A DNA stretch of 64,000 nucleotides, taken from NCBI GenBank assembly GCA_937928085.1, contig CALFVU010000013.1, positions 28,849 to 92,848 on the forward strand, in the 5' to 3' direction. Below are positions 39,041 to 48,676 of the stretch, piece after piece. Within the stretch, counting starts at the first letter, position 1. Every line of letters starts with the position of its first letter. Made by a program: the position numbers and the translations under genes. Source of the DNA: an uncultured bacterium (GTDB lineage: Bacteria; Spirochaetota; Leptospiria; Leptospirales; Leptonemataceae). Under the pieces are notes generated by a model that was given only the letters and a program-made list of their open reading frames with translations, searched no databases and was not told the origin of the DNA.

Positions 39041-40162
39041 ATGATTATGAAAAACATCAAATTTAACGAAATTAACTGGCCCACAACATTGTATTTGATT
39101 TTAACCCCTATCGGGGCAATAGTTACCATTTACTTTTTTGCCTTGTATGACCTTTTTCAATGGCAAACGATTTTGTTGGCGATTTTTATGTGGTTAGCAT
39201 CAGGTATGGCAATTACGGTTGGATACCATCGGTATTTTTCTCATAGAAGCTATAAGGTAAAAAAATGGATGGAATATCTATATGTGATTTTTGGAACTTC
39301 AGCGATGGAAATGTCTGTGATTGAATGGACATATGATCACAGAAATCATCATAGATTTACAGATACTGAAAAAGATCCTTATTCGATAAAAGAAGGATTT
39401 TGGTATGCTCATATTCTATGGATGTTTACAAAAAGAGGGACAACTAAAGGTAAGACTGAAATTGATTTTAATAAAGTAAGTGATTTAACAAAAGATAAAT
39501 TTTTAATGTTTCAGCATAAATATTACATACCTTTTGCTGTTTTTATGACTTTTATCTTTCCCGGTTTGATCGCAATGTTATGGGGTGATTTTTGGGGAGG
39601 AGTTCTTATAGCAGGATTAGTACGATCTGTAATAGTACATCATGGTACTTTTGCAATCAATTCAGTTTGCCATTCTATAGGAAAAAGACCATATTCTCTT
39701 GATGAAAGTGCAAGAGATAGCTGGATTTCTGCTTTACTCACTTATGGAGAAGGATATCATAACTTTCATCATAAATTTCCGGGTGATTATAGAAATGCAA
39801 TTCTTCCATGGCAATATGATCCAAGTAAATGGTTCATTTGGACATTATCTAAATTGGGAATTGCTTGGGATTTACACAAAACGCCCGAAGAGCGAATTTT
39901 ACAAGCAAGAATCGAAGTTTTAGAAAAACAAGCATTACAAAACCCAAACTTATTACAAGATAAAAAAATACTTCAGTCAAAAGAGAGATTTCAAAATGTA
40001 TTAAATAAAATCGTAGAATTAAAAGAGCAATATAATAAAACGAAATCTATTTCTATTCAGATGATAGAGAAAGCAAAAAAAGACTTGATAGAAGCATATA
40101 AAGAATATTCAAATTTTTTGAAAAGACTATCCAGAATAAACAATATTCGATTTCAGAATTAA
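39041..40162 (+). CDS. Acyl-CoA delta-9 fatty acid desaturase
   Basis: 373 residues. The three iron-binding histidine boxes are in order: HRYFSHRSY, then HRNHHRF, then YHNFHHKFP. Membrane helices lie before and between them as in membrane desaturases. It introduces a double bond into saturated acyl chains, using oxygen. About 85 C-terminal residues beyond the catalytic core are helical and charged and look like a coiled coil; I do not recognise them. A single-gene unit with its own terminator. Confidence 0.92.
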   Translation: MIMKNIKFNEINWPTTLYLILTPIGAIVTIYFFALYDLFQWQTILLAIFMWLASGMAITVGYHRYFSHRSYKVKKWMEYLYVIFGTSAMEMSVIEWTYDHRNHHRFTDTEKDPYSIKEGFWYAHILWMFTKRGTTKGKTEIDFNKVSDLTKDKFLMFQHKYYIPFAVFMTFIFPGLIAMLWGDFWGGVLIAGLVRSVIVHHGTFAINSVCHSIGKRPYSLDESARDSWISALLTYGEGYHNFHHKFPGDYRNAILPWQYDPSKWFIWTLSKLGIAWDLHKTPEERILQARIEVLEKQALQNPNLLQDKKILQSKERFQNVLNKIVELKEQYNKTKSISIQMIEKAKKDLIEAYKEYSNFLKRLSRINNIRFQN

Positions 40163-40164
40163 AA

Positions 40165-40191
40165 AGACAAGTTTGTTGACTTGTCTATTTT
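40165..40191. terminator. Bidirectional terminator between desaturase and thioesterase genes
   Basis: An 8-bp stem (40165-40172 with 40179-40186) and a 6-base loop. A-rich flank on the left and T-rich flank on the right let it serve both convergent genes. Confidence 0.75.
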
Positions 40192-40194
40192 TAA

Positions 40195-40632
40195 TTAAGA
40201 TTTTAGTATCAATTGATTAATATTTTGATTGATAGATTTTTGTTTAAATTCATCTGTAGTAAAATAGGGATAAGGTTTGCCATCTTTAAGACATACAAAT
40301 GTGATCAAACAATCGATGATTTCTGTAATTGTTTGATGATTTAAATTATGTACGACGGCTTTTGTTTGTATAGTAATTGATGTTTTTTTAATCTGATAAA
40401 TCCTACATTGTAAAATTACAGAATCTCCCAATTTTGCAGGAGTCCGAAAACGTACGTTTTCTAATGATACAGTTACCATGTTGGAGTATCCAACTTTTTC
40501 AATTGCATATAGATAAGAAGATTCATCAATCCAAGATAGCATACTTCCTCCGTACAAATTACCATGTCCATTCAAATCTCTGGGTAGTACTAATCGTCTT
40601 GTTACCACTTCGAAATCTTCTTTTATTTCCAT
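40195..40632 (-). CDS. Acyl-CoA thioesterase, YciA-like hotdog fold
   Basis: 145 residues. VLPRDLNGHGNLYGGSMLSWIDE is the hotdog signature of YciA/BACH-type thioesterases, with the catalytic acid at the end of this segment. RFRTPAKLGDSVIL also fits. It hydrolyses acyl-CoA; chain length preference unknown. It follows uvrC by 3 bases. Confidence 0.88.
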   Translation of the reverse strand: MEIKEDFEVVTRRLVLPRDLNGHGNLYGGSMLSWIDESSYLYAIEKVGYSNMVTVSLENVRFRTPAKLGDSVILQCRIYQIKKTSITIQTKAVVHNLNHQTITEIIDCLITFVCLKDGKPYPYFTTDEFKQKSINQNINQLILKS

Positions 40633-40635
40633 AAT

Positions 40636-42528
40636 TTATGATTGAATCTTTTCAAGTATTTGTTTGGCTAATTTTTTTCCAATTCCTTGAATTGCAATCA
40701 GATCTTCAAGTTTTAATGCTTCAATAGGTTTATTTTCTAAATGTTGCAAAATTTTTTTCTTTCTTGCTTGACCGATATTAGGTATAGAATCCAAAAAATG
40801 TTTGTAAATATTTTTTCTCATCCTTTTTTGATTATGTTCTACCCCAAATTTATGGGCTTCGTCTCTCATTTGTCTTAAAAGTAACATACCAGGAGAATTT
40901 TTATCATACGCTAGAGGTTTTGAACACCCTGGAAAATAAATTTCTTCTTGTTGTTTGGCAAGACCTATCAAAGGTATTTTTACTTGATGTTCTTCAAGGG
41001 CTTTATAAGCAAAATTTACTTGGGAAATTCCACCATCAATTACTATTAGATCTGGGAATCTTTTTTTTTCATCGATTAGTCTTTTTATTCTTCTATATAT
41101 GACCTCGTAAATTGCTTTTGGATCATGGATTTGATCTAATGATTTGATTATATAATGACGGTACGATTTGGGGTTTGGTTCTCCGTTTACAAAACGAACT
41201 CCGGAAGCCACCATTTCTTCTCCGCCAAAATGAGAAATATCATAACATTCTATGATTTCTGGTATTTTTTCAATACCACAAATTTTTTGTATATCTTTTA
41301 GAGCTTCTTGTTTTAATTTGTTTTTGATTCCATAAATTTTTTCTTTTAAAAGTAGTTGTGAATTTTTTTCAGCTAATCGAATTAAAGAAGAGTTTTTATT
41401 GACTACAATTTGTATATCATGATCATATTTTTGTGATAAATATTCTTTTAGTTCAGAAACTCCTTCTACTTTGTATGGAATGACAATTCGTTTTGGAAAG
41501 TTATCAAAATTTATAAAATTCAAATAATATTCTCTAAGAAAAGAAGCAAGGAGTTCGTCTTTATATTGAGCTAATTCAATACCATCGGGCAAATATAAAG
41601 AAAAGGATTTTCTATTAAGCAATCGTGAATTTCTGAATTCAAGAATAACTGCAATTGCCTGATAATGAGTTTCATCAAAAGCAACAACAACTACATCTTG
41701 ATCTTCATGATTTAGTTTTATGACTGCTTGTTTTTCATGAAAATGTTTTAATTTTAACAAAATTTCTTTATAAATAGCTGCTTTTTCATATTCCATTTTT
41801 TCACTGTATTGTTTCATTCTTTTTATAATTACTTCTTCTAAGAGCTCTTTTCTTCCTTCTAAAAATAAAATCACCTCGTTTACAATTTTTTTATATTCTT
41901 CAATGGGAACATTGTTTTGGCAAGGTGCAAGACATCGTTTTATATAAAAGTTCATACAAGGTCTTTTGGGTTTTTTTAGAGGCAATTCTTGATTTACTTT
42001 TCTTATAGGGAACATCTTGTGAATGATTTCTAAAACTTTTCTTGCTAATCGAACATCTGTATAAGGACCAAAATAACGATTTCCATCTTTTTTATATTTT
42101 CTTGTAATAAAAACTCTCGGATAAGCCTCCGATAAAGAAACACAAATAAAAGGATATTTTTTATCATCTTTTAGTCTAACATTAAAAAGAGGTTGATATT
42201 GCTTAATCAAAGAATCTTCTAAAATTAGGGCTTCTTTTGAGTTATTGGTAACAATCCATTCTACATTATATGCTTTTTGTAATAATATATAATGTTTGTA
42301 ATCTTTAGGTCTTAAATAACTTTTGAGTCGATTTTTTATTTTATCTGATTTTCCAATATACAACACAACATTATTTTGATCTTTCCACAAATAACAACCG
42401 GGGCTTAAGGGAGCCATTTCTATTTTTTCATTTATGTATTCTAAACGTGTTTTGCTTTCTTTTTGGTAATTTATATTATTTTCTTTAATTTCTAAAATCA
42501 AAGAATCATTTTTTTGATTCATATACAA
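40636..42528 (-). CDS. uvrC: Excinuclease ABC subunit C
   Basis: 630 residues, normal length. The N-terminal GIY-YIG nuclease domain starts GCYLWKDQNNVVLYIGKS. A UVR-type helix lies around residues 240-275 (MEYEKAAIYKEIL). The C-terminal RNase H-like endonuclease has ECYDISHFGGEEMV, and two helix-hairpin-helix motifs follow at the end (IPNIGQARKK, IQGIGKKLA). It makes both incisions in nucleotide excision repair. The first 40 residues are not conserved, so the exact start is uncertain. Confidence 0.95.
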   Translation of the reverse strand: MYMNQKNDSLILEIKENNINYQKESKTRLEYINEKIEMAPLSPGCYLWKDQNNVVLYIGKSDKIKNRLKSYLRPKDYKHYILLQKAYNVEWIVTNNSKEALILEDSLIKQYQPLFNVRLKDDKKYPFICVSLSEAYPRVFITRKYKKDGNRYFGPYTDVRLARKVLEIIHKMFPIRKVNQELPLKKPKRPCMNFYIKRCLAPCQNNVPIEEYKKIVNEVILFLEGRKELLEEVIIKRMKQYSEKMEYEKAAIYKEILLKLKHFHEKQAVIKLNHEDQDVVVVAFDETHYQAIAVILEFRNSRLLNRKSFSLYLPDGIELAQYKDELLASFLREYYLNFINFDNFPKRIVIPYKVEGVSELKEYLSQKYDHDIQIVVNKNSSLIRLAEKNSQLLLKEKIYGIKNKLKQEALKDIQKICGIEKIPEIIECYDISHFGGEEMVASGVRFVNGEPNPKSYRHYIIKSLDQIHDPKAIYEVIYRRIKRLIDEKKRFPDLIVIDGGISQVNFAYKALEEHQVKIPLIGLAKQQEEIYFPGCSKPLAYDKNSPGMLLLRQMRDEAHKFGVEHNQKRMRKNIYKHFLDSIPNIGQARKKKILQHLENKPIEALKLEDLIAIQGIGKKLAKQILEKIQS

Positions 42529-43509
42529 TTACGGATTGAGGCATTGGTATAAATAAGGATCGAAAACTTGGCCTAGAAATAACAAATTGTTTAATTTAAT
42601 TGCTACAGAAGAAGCACTGATTCTTGTTCCATTATCGGAAAAAATTGGATGTATTGTAAAAGTTTCTAAATCTATTTCATACGCAATTGATGGAGAACGA
42701 TTTTCTGCTCGTTTAGAATGCCTTTGGAATTTCCATAAAGAAGGATGAGAAGTCACATAAAGCTTTTGATCATAAATTGTAAGATTGTCACCACCTTGAA
42801 TTTTTGCTATTTCTTTTTTATTAGTCAAAGAGTAGTCTTTATTGATTGTAAAAGCATAGATTTTATTTTCAAAAGTAGTCGAGACAAATAATTGATTTTT
42901 ATAAATCGTTATGCCGTTTGGAAATCCTAATTCATCTTGTACGAACTTACATTGATTTTGTAAGATTTCACATACAACAATACTACCTTTCTTAATGTCA
43001 AATACTAGCGTTAAAAAATATTCCCAAAAACTTGCTCTATTTTTCGAGTCATTTGTGATAAAAAACACAGAATCCGAATACACTGCAATGTCATTGGGAG
43101 ATAAAAATAAATGATTTTGTATAATTTTTTTAAATATTAAATCCTTACCATTCCATTGATATATCGCTACCGCATGCCATTTTGTATCTAATTCTTTGCC
43201 ATGAAGTATCACAAAGAGCTGATCTTGATAAAAATCAATTCCATGGGGATAAAAAGCTAAATCTTTTGGTTCATTGATACGATCGATGATTTTTAGTTCT
43301 CGAGTCTTTAAATGATAAGAATAAATTTCTCCTAAAGTTTCGGAATTTCTTCTGTTATAAGAAGAAATCAAAAATAGATTTTCATTTTCCAGAAAAACAA
43401 AATCCTCAGGTCCTAAAACCCCTTCTATTTTTAAGCAATGATTGGGGAATGTTTGATAACTTTGGCAACAAACAAAAAGGAAAAAGGCAAATATAGAGAT
43501 TTTTTTCAT
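42529..43509 (-). CDS. Paraoxonase/SMP-30-like beta-propeller lipoprotein
   Basis: 326 residues. A short signal peptide ends FLFVCC, so Cys14 or Cys15 is likely lipidated. The rest follows the six-bladed propeller of serum paraoxonase. Calcium-ligand positions can be matched in order: GPEDFVF (Glu-Asp), FYPHGIDFY, SPNDIAV (Asn), FPNGITI (Asn) and GGDNLTI (Asp-Asn), then YVTSHPSLWKF. Such proteins are calcium-dependent lactonases or arylesterases. The substrate is unknown. The stop is directly followed by uvrC. Confidence 0.7.
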   Translation of the reverse strand: MKKISIFAFFLFVCCQSYQTFPNHCLKIEGVLGPEDFVFLENENLFLISSYNRRNSETLGEIYSYHLKTRELKIIDRINEPKDLAFYPHGIDFYQDQLFVILHGKELDTKWHAVAIYQWNGKDLIFKKIIQNHLFLSPNDIAVYSDSVFFITNDSKNRASFWEYFLTLVFDIKKGSIVVCEILQNQCKFVQDELGFPNGITIYKNQLFVSTTFENKIYAFTINKDYSLTNKKEIAKIQGGDNLTIYDQKLYVTSHPSLWKFQRHSKRAENRSPSIAYEIDLETFTIHPIFSDNGTRISASSVAIKLNNLLFLGQVFDPYLYQCLNP

Positions 43510-43663
43510 ATAATGCTAGGATATAAAAAGTTAATAAAAAGTCTATATTTTTTTAAAATAAATACATAAAGTAATTTTTGTAAGTACTTTTTCTTTAAGT
43601 TATATAAAAAATTTAATTGACAAAAAGAGTAAATTTTAACTTCAATGTATTAAGAGATAACCA

Positions 43664-44455
43664 ATGAGAAAACTGATTGTTTTATTATACTATATATTTC
43701 TTTGTGTCTTTAGTTTACAGAGTCAACAGAAAGAAGTTTTACCTGATACTCAAATAGAAAAAGAATATGAATCTGATTGGAAAGATTATGATATTCCGAA
43801 TAGGTTTCCAGATTTAAAAATTTTAGATGCTATTGATCCTGTAAAATCAGAGAAAAATTTAAAATTAGCAAAAGAAAATTATGATCAAGCTTTAAGAATT
43901 TTAAGAGAAACAAAAATTCAGATGGAATCGGTAAAAGAACAATATCGACATTTACCAGAAAATCATTTATGGCAAATCAAAGAAAAACAAGAAAAAATAG
44001 AAAAAAAGCAAAAAGAAATCAAAATCAAAAATTATCAAAAAGCAAAAATTTATATTATTAAAGGACTAGAACATTTAGAACAAATTCTATCCGAAAAAGT
44101 GATCAAAACTGAATACTATTTAAATTTAAAAAGCAATTTATTAAGGCAGTTTGTTATTTTACAATTATCCATGAATGATATTTCTGGAATCATACCGGCT
44201 ATAGAAACATATTTTACTTTAAAAGAAGAGCATAAAAACGAGCCATACCCTTATAAGATATTAGCTTATTGCTATCAATTTTTAGAGAATTCCTCAAGAA
44301 GATCCAATGCTGGAAATGAGGTAATATACAATTACAAAAAATTAAAATATAAAAATTTACTAGATTATGTAATCATAAAATATGGTAAAGAATCCCAACA
44401 ATACCAAATGCTAAAAAAAGAAGTAGAAAGAGAAATTGTAGAAAATATTTTATAA
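43664..44455 (+). CDS. Hypothetical exported helical protein
   Basis: 263 residues. A signal peptide (about 1-20) ends SLQSQQ. The mature protein is almost wholly helical with long charged stretches (about 60-130 likely coiled coil) and a YESDWKDYDIPNRFPDL segment just after the signal. I do not recognise the family. Exported helical proteins are found on the flagellar sheath of Leptospira, but nothing here proves such a role. It is a single gene before cimA. Confidence 0.6.
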   Translation: MRKLIVLLYYIFLCVFSLQSQQKEVLPDTQIEKEYESDWKDYDIPNRFPDLKILDAIDPVKSEKNLKLAKENYDQALRILRETKIQMESVKEQYRHLPENHLWQIKEKQEKIEKKQKEIKIKNYQKAKIYIIKGLEHLEQILSEKVIKTEYYLNLKSNLLRQFVILQLSMNDISGIIPAIETYFTLKEEHKNEPYPYKILAYCYQFLENSSRRSNAGNEVIYNYKKLKYKNLLDYVIIKYGKESQQYQMLKKEVEREIVENIL

Positions 44456-44515
44456 TTGAACTTAAAAATATTGTTTTTTATTTAAAAAAGATTTTATTAT
44501 TAATAAGGAGAGGGT

Positions 44516-46120
44516 ATGTTTTCCTTGATAGAAATTATGGATACAACTTTAAGAGATGGAGAGCAAACCGATGGTGTATCCTATTCCAGTTTTGAAAAAT
44601 TACAAATTGCTAAATTTTTATTAGAAAAATTAAATGTTGATAGAATAGAAATAGCCAGTGCGAGAGTTTCTCCTGGAGAGTTTGATATAGTAAAAGAAAT
44701 TTTTGATTGGGCAAAAACAAAAAACTATACGGATAGAATTGAAATTTTAGGGTTTGTAGATCATAAAAAAAGCGTAGATTGGATAGAAAGCGCTGGAGGA
44801 AGAGTGATCAACTTATTAACAAAAGGATCTAGGAAACATTGTGAGTATCAACTAGGAAAAACATTAAAGGAACATTTAAAAGATATAGAAAAAACGATTC
44901 AATATGCAAAAGACAGAGGTTTTATAGTTCATGTTTATTTAGAAGATTGGTCGGGTGGATTTTTATATTCTCGGGATTATTTAGAAGATATGCTCAAACA
45001 TTTAGTGCAAATTCCTATTGATCGATTTATGTTTCCCGATACTCTTGGTATTATGGAACCAGACGAGGTAAAAGCTGGAATTTCTTTTGCTTTAGATCGA
45101 TTCCCCGATCTTTTAATTGATTTTCATGGACATAATGATTATGATTTATCAACAGCGAATTCTTTAGCAGCTGTAAAAGCCGGTGCAAAAGGAGTTCATG
45201 TTGCTATCAATGGAATGGGAGAAAGAGCTGGAAACGCTCCTTTAGAAGCTGTGGTAACTGCTTTACATGATAAACTTAATGTAAAAACAAATATTAACGA
45301 AAAGGCGATTACGGATGCTTCGCGTTTAGTAGAAACTTTTAGTAGAAAAAGAATTGCAGCTAACCATCCGATTGTAGGACATGATGTGTTTACTCAAACT
45401 GCAGGAATTCATGCGGATGGAGATAAAAAACATAATTTATATGTGAATCCTATATTGCCAGAAAGATTTGGAAGACAGAGAGTATATTCTTTAGGAAAAT
45501 TATCTGGAAAAGCTTCGATATCAAATAATTTAAAAATGTTAGGAATTGAATTACCTCCCGATAAAGAGCTTATTTTATTAGAAAAAATAAAAGAATTAGG
45601 AGAAAAAAAATCAAGTGTTACAATTGATGATCTTCCTTTTCTAATAGAAGATTTGTTTGGTAGCATCCAAACTTTGTATATTAAAGTAAAAGATTTAGAA
45701 ATCACAACGAAATTAAATCAAGAACCACTTGCTAAATTAATATTAACTTATGTAGAAAATGATTATTATGCAGAAGCAACTGGTGATGGAGGTTATGATG
45801 CTTTTATGAATGCACTAAATCGAATTAAAGAAAAAAATCAAATGTATATTGCAGAATTAAAAGATTACGAAGTCAGAATACCACCTGGAGGAAAAACCGA
45901 TGCTTTGGTAGAAACCATAATTACATGGCAAAGCCCGTTTGATCAAACAATTTTTCGAACAGTGGGGGTAGATTCAGATCAAATTATCGCAGCAGTTAAA
46001 GCAACTGAAAAAATGTTAAATAGACTTTATTTAATTAAAATGAATAAACATAATGAATTTTCTAACAAAGATTATCATCTCAAAGAAGACCTAAAAAAAA
46101 ATAAAATTTTGAATTCATAA
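44516..46120 (+). CDS. cimA: (R)-citramalate synthase
   Basis: 534 residues. It condenses pyruvate and acetyl-CoA to citramalate, the entry to isoleucine through the pyruvate pathway. The DRE-TIM barrel starts MDTTLRDGEQT (Arg13, Asp14). Residues reported to hold pyruvate in the Leptospira enzyme are found at a constant offset of -3: Leu78, Leu101, Tyr141, Glu143, Thr176, His299 and Tyr309. The metal-binding HGHND is at about 204-208. The C-terminal LeuA-type regulatory domain (about 390-510) senses isoleucine in the known enzyme. An AAGGAGAGG site precedes the start. Confidence 0.92.
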   Translation: MFSLIEIMDTTLRDGEQTDGVSYSSFEKLQIAKFLLEKLNVDRIEIASARVSPGEFDIVKEIFDWAKTKNYTDRIEILGFVDHKKSVDWIESAGGRVINLLTKGSRKHCEYQLGKTLKEHLKDIEKTIQYAKDRGFIVHVYLEDWSGGFLYSRDYLEDMLKHLVQIPIDRFMFPDTLGIMEPDEVKAGISFALDRFPDLLIDFHGHNDYDLSTANSLAAVKAGAKGVHVAINGMGERAGNAPLEAVVTALHDKLNVKTNINEKAITDASRLVETFSRKRIAANHPIVGHDVFTQTAGIHADGDKKHNLYVNPILPERFGRQRVYSLGKLSGKASISNNLKMLGIELPPDKELILLEKIKELGEKKSSVTIDDLPFLIEDLFGSIQTLYIKVKDLEITTKLNQEPLAKLILTYVENDYYAEATGDGGYDAFMNALNRIKEKNQMYIAELKDYEVRIPPGGKTDALVETIITWQSPFDQTIFRTVGVDSDQIIAAVKATEKMLNRLYLIKMNKHNEFSNKDYHLKEDLKKNKILNS

Positions 46121-46209
46121 AAAAAATAAAAAATAATCGAGAAATAAATCAACCTATAAAAGCAAATTGAGCTATGTTTTATAAAAAAATAAATTATTAT
46201 AATATTTTT

Positions 46210-46719
46210 TTATAAAAAATCTATACAAATAACTGAAATTTCATTATTATGCCTACTCCACACTTCTTTCCATTGATAATTATTAATGGCAATAAAATTA
46301 TTTTGTGATAATTGTTGTTGTGTGTTGTTTGATAAAACTGGTTCTAAAGGGAGTAATGGAGTTATATAGTGCCCCTTTGATTGCATTTCCCATTCTATCA
46401 TTACTCGTATAATATAACTGATAGAATAACCTGTTGTGTTTTTTATGATTTTTAATTCTTTCCATAGATAAGGATTTATGTTTTTGAGAATTATTCTTTT
46501 ATAATTTTTTGTTTTTGGCTGATATTGAACCGAACCTCTTCCTAAAGAACTAATACTTTTTTGATTCAATACGTTATATTTGTATTTACGAATTAAGTAT
46601 TCTAGTAAATTCGAAAGATTATTTTGAGAATTTCGTTTTAAAAACAAATATAAGTTTTCTTGTATATAAATACAATATTGATGAGTATTTTTGAGTTTAT
46701 ATTGATCTTTATGTATCAT
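46210..46719 (-). CDS. DUF1564-like protein
   Basis: 169 residues, no signal peptide. The order LEYLIRKYKY, SLGRGSVQYQ, ILKNINPYLWKEL, GYSISYIIRVMIEWEM resembles DUF1564, a family I know from Leptospira in many copies, where the last motif is usually HGVSRCYLFNYLL. It could be a ribbon-helix-helix-like DNA-binding protein, judging from its size and the short helical motif. Function unknown. Confidence 0.5.
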   Translation of the reverse strand: MIHKDQYKLKNTHQYCIYIQENLYLFLKRNSQNNLSNLLEYLIRKYKYNVLNQKSISSLGRGSVQYQPKTKNYKRIILKNINPYLWKELKIIKNTTGYSISYIIRVMIEWEMQSKGHYITPLLPLEPVLSNNTQQQLSQNNFIAINNYQWKEVWSRHNNEISVICIDFL

Positions 46720-46901
46720 ACTATATATATGTATGTTAAAATTTTATTTTCTAAAAAAAAATTAATCATTGACAATTTTGGTAATCAGTTGAGATTTTAG
46801 AATTTAATTAAATTTAAAAAAATTTTATGTTGAATTTTAAATAAAATCTATTGACCACTATATACGAGTAAGAAAATTAGCTTAGCATAAGGAGAATTCG
46901 A

Positions 46902-47600
46902 ATGAAAAAAAAAAGTATAATAGTTTTATTGCTTTTAAGTTTTTTTTGTAAAGAACAGGGAGTAAAAATTGAACAAATTGGAAAAGAAAGTATTACAACT
47001 ACCAAATTTGAAATCTATTACGAAACCTACATTGAAAAGGCTTCACGATTAGCTAATGCAGAAAAAAAAACACTTTTTGAACTAATGTGTAACCCAGAAA
47101 AAATACCTCAAGATCCTGCAATTCAGGAAATGATAATGGGTTTGGAACCAAAAAATTCATATCAAAAATATAGAGAAATGAAGATTATCGAGCAAGCAGC
47201 CAAGTTAGAGGGATTTGATAAAAAACCAATAATTAAAAACATTTTGGAGCAGGTCCTTCTTGAAACTTTAGTAAATCTATATATACAAGAAAAAATGCAA
47301 AATCAAATTAAAATATCGGACACTCAAATAGAAAATAAATGTCAAGAATTAAGGAAGCAAGATAGAAGAATTGAAAATCTAAATGTGGAACAATGCTTAA
47401 AATTTGCAGAAGCTGTTTTAAAGCAAGAAATAATAAAAGTAGAATATCCTAAACTTATGAATGAAATAAAAGAATCTGTACAAATTCAAAAAAATTTTGA
47501 GTTTGATAAAGATAAATATTTAGAAGAAGGAATTACTCTTTTTAAAGAAATGCAAAAAATTGGAAATTGTCCAACAAGCTTGCAAAAAAAAGAGAAATGA
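46902..47600 (+). CDS. Putative lipoprotein with SurA-N-like helical domain
   Basis: 232 residues with an AAGGAG site. The N-terminus KKKSIIVLLLLSFFCKEQG looks like a lipoprotein signal with Cys16. The rest is helical, with a stretch (about 95-175) that resembles the N-terminal chaperone domain of SurA/PrsA-type foldases (helix, IQEKMQNQIKISDTQIENKC). No parvulin isomerase domain follows. It may help outer membrane protein folding, but this is inference. Confidence 0.5.
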   Translation: MKKKSIIVLLLLSFFCKEQGVKIEQIGKESITTTKFEIYYETYIEKASRLANAEKKTLFELMCNPEKIPQDPAIQEMIMGLEPKNSYQKYREMKIIEQAAKLEGFDKKPIIKNILEQVLLETLVNLYIQEKMQNQIKISDTQIENKCQELRKQDRRIENLNVEQCLKFAEAVLKQEIIKVEYPKLMNEIKESVQIQKNFEFDKDKYLEEGITLFKEMQKIGNCPTSLQKKEK

Positions 47601-47649
47601 TAAATCTTTTTTTGGAGTTAGATAACTAAATAAAATTTACAAATAAAGT

Positions 47650-48063
47650 TTATTTTTCGTTAATCATCCATTCAGAAAATCGAATAAGAAATTCTTTAAA
47701 TTTTTTTTCTTCTTTTTCTGGGAATTCAATTTCTTGTTTTAGTTTTTGTATTGCCTTAAAAAAACATTGTAGCCAAATCTCTCTTTTTTTATAATTGATG
47801 GAAAATTTTAAATGTCTTGCTCGCATCATAGGGGGACCATACTTTTGTGAAAAATAAGGCGGACCTCCTAAAATTTGAATAAAAAAATCAGCATTTTTTT
47901 CTGCAGACTTGTTTAATTCTTCTCCAGTTGGAAAAAGATCTTTAATTTCAGAATGGCTAAGTAATTCATAATGATATCGTAAAAGTTTTCTAATGTTTTC
48001 TTCTCCTAATAATGGATATAGTTTTGGTGGTGGTTCTTGTGGAGGACCAGGTGGTTGATACAT
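47650..48063 (-). CDS. Truncated hemoglobin-like protein
   Basis: 137 residues. After a Pro-rich start, the globin pattern is YHYELLSHSEIKDLFP (B helix, Tyr), FFIQILGGPPYFSQKYG (E-F region), RARHLKF with proximal His84 and IWLQCFFKAI with Trp97 in the G helix. This is the group II style of truncated globin. Such proteins bind oxygen or NO and protect against nitrosative stress. The nearby remnants of a cytochrome P460 and a Crp/Fnr regulator make a nitrogen-oxide context plausible. Confidence 0.75.
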   Translation of the reverse strand: MYQPPGPPQEPPPKLYPLLGEENIRKLLRYHYELLSHSEIKDLFPTGEELNKSAEKNADFFIQILGGPPYFSQKYGPPMMRARHLKFSINYKKREIWLQCFFKAIQKLKQEIEFPEKEEKKFKEFLIRFSEWMINEK

Positions 48064-48118
48064 AGGTTCATATTGAAATAAAATTCTTTATTTGTCAAAT
48101 CGTTTAAGAAAACTGGTA

Positions 48119-48613
48119 ATGATGAACTTTAGGTTTTTTATTTTTCTTTTTCTGGTTATATTCATTGATTGTAGTCAATCAGAAGAAGATATTATTGTAG
48201 AATTTATAAAAAATACAACAGAGGTTGTGGATTTTTGTAATCAAGTTTTGCCTTGTATAAAAGAAGAAGTTTCTAAAGCTTTTACAAAAATGCCCCAACA
48301 AAAAGCATATTTACTTACAAAAACTACAGAATTAAATTGTAAAATGGAACAGGGAAGAAAAATAAATTCAAAAATCAATTTTACTTATGAACAAATAGAA
48401 AGATTTAAAAATGAAGTTCAAATAAGAAAAAAGAAAATGAGTTTAGAAAATCATTTATCTTTTATGGAACAATTTTTAAACGAAGCTCAAAAAGAAGTTC
48501 TTTCAAATTATGTTAGGTGTACAATGATAATTCGAGAATTAAACAATTGTAAAGCAGTCAAAGAGACTTTCAAAAAAAATTCTCATTGTTTATTATTTTT
48601 TGAAGAAAATTAG
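48119..48613 (+). CDS. Hypothetical lipoprotein
   Basis: I place the start at the ATG pair at 48119-48124 rather than an upstream TTG. The first 20 residues are hydrophobic and end IFIDC, a weak lipobox. The mature part (about 145 residues) is helical with five cysteines spread evenly, probably in disulfides. I do not recognise a family. Confidence 0.5.
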   Translation: MMNFRFFIFLFLVIFIDCSQSEEDIIVEFIKNTTEVVDFCNQVLPCIKEEVSKAFTKMPQQKAYLLTKTTELNCKMEQGRKINSKINFTYEQIERFKNEVQIRKKKMSLENHLSFMEQFLNEAQKEVLSNYVRCTMIIRELNNCKAVKETFKKNSHCLLFFEEN

Positions 48614-48676
48614 ATTTTTTCTATCATTTTATAAAATTTACTTGCCTTTAATTTTGTTTTGATATATCATTCAAAT

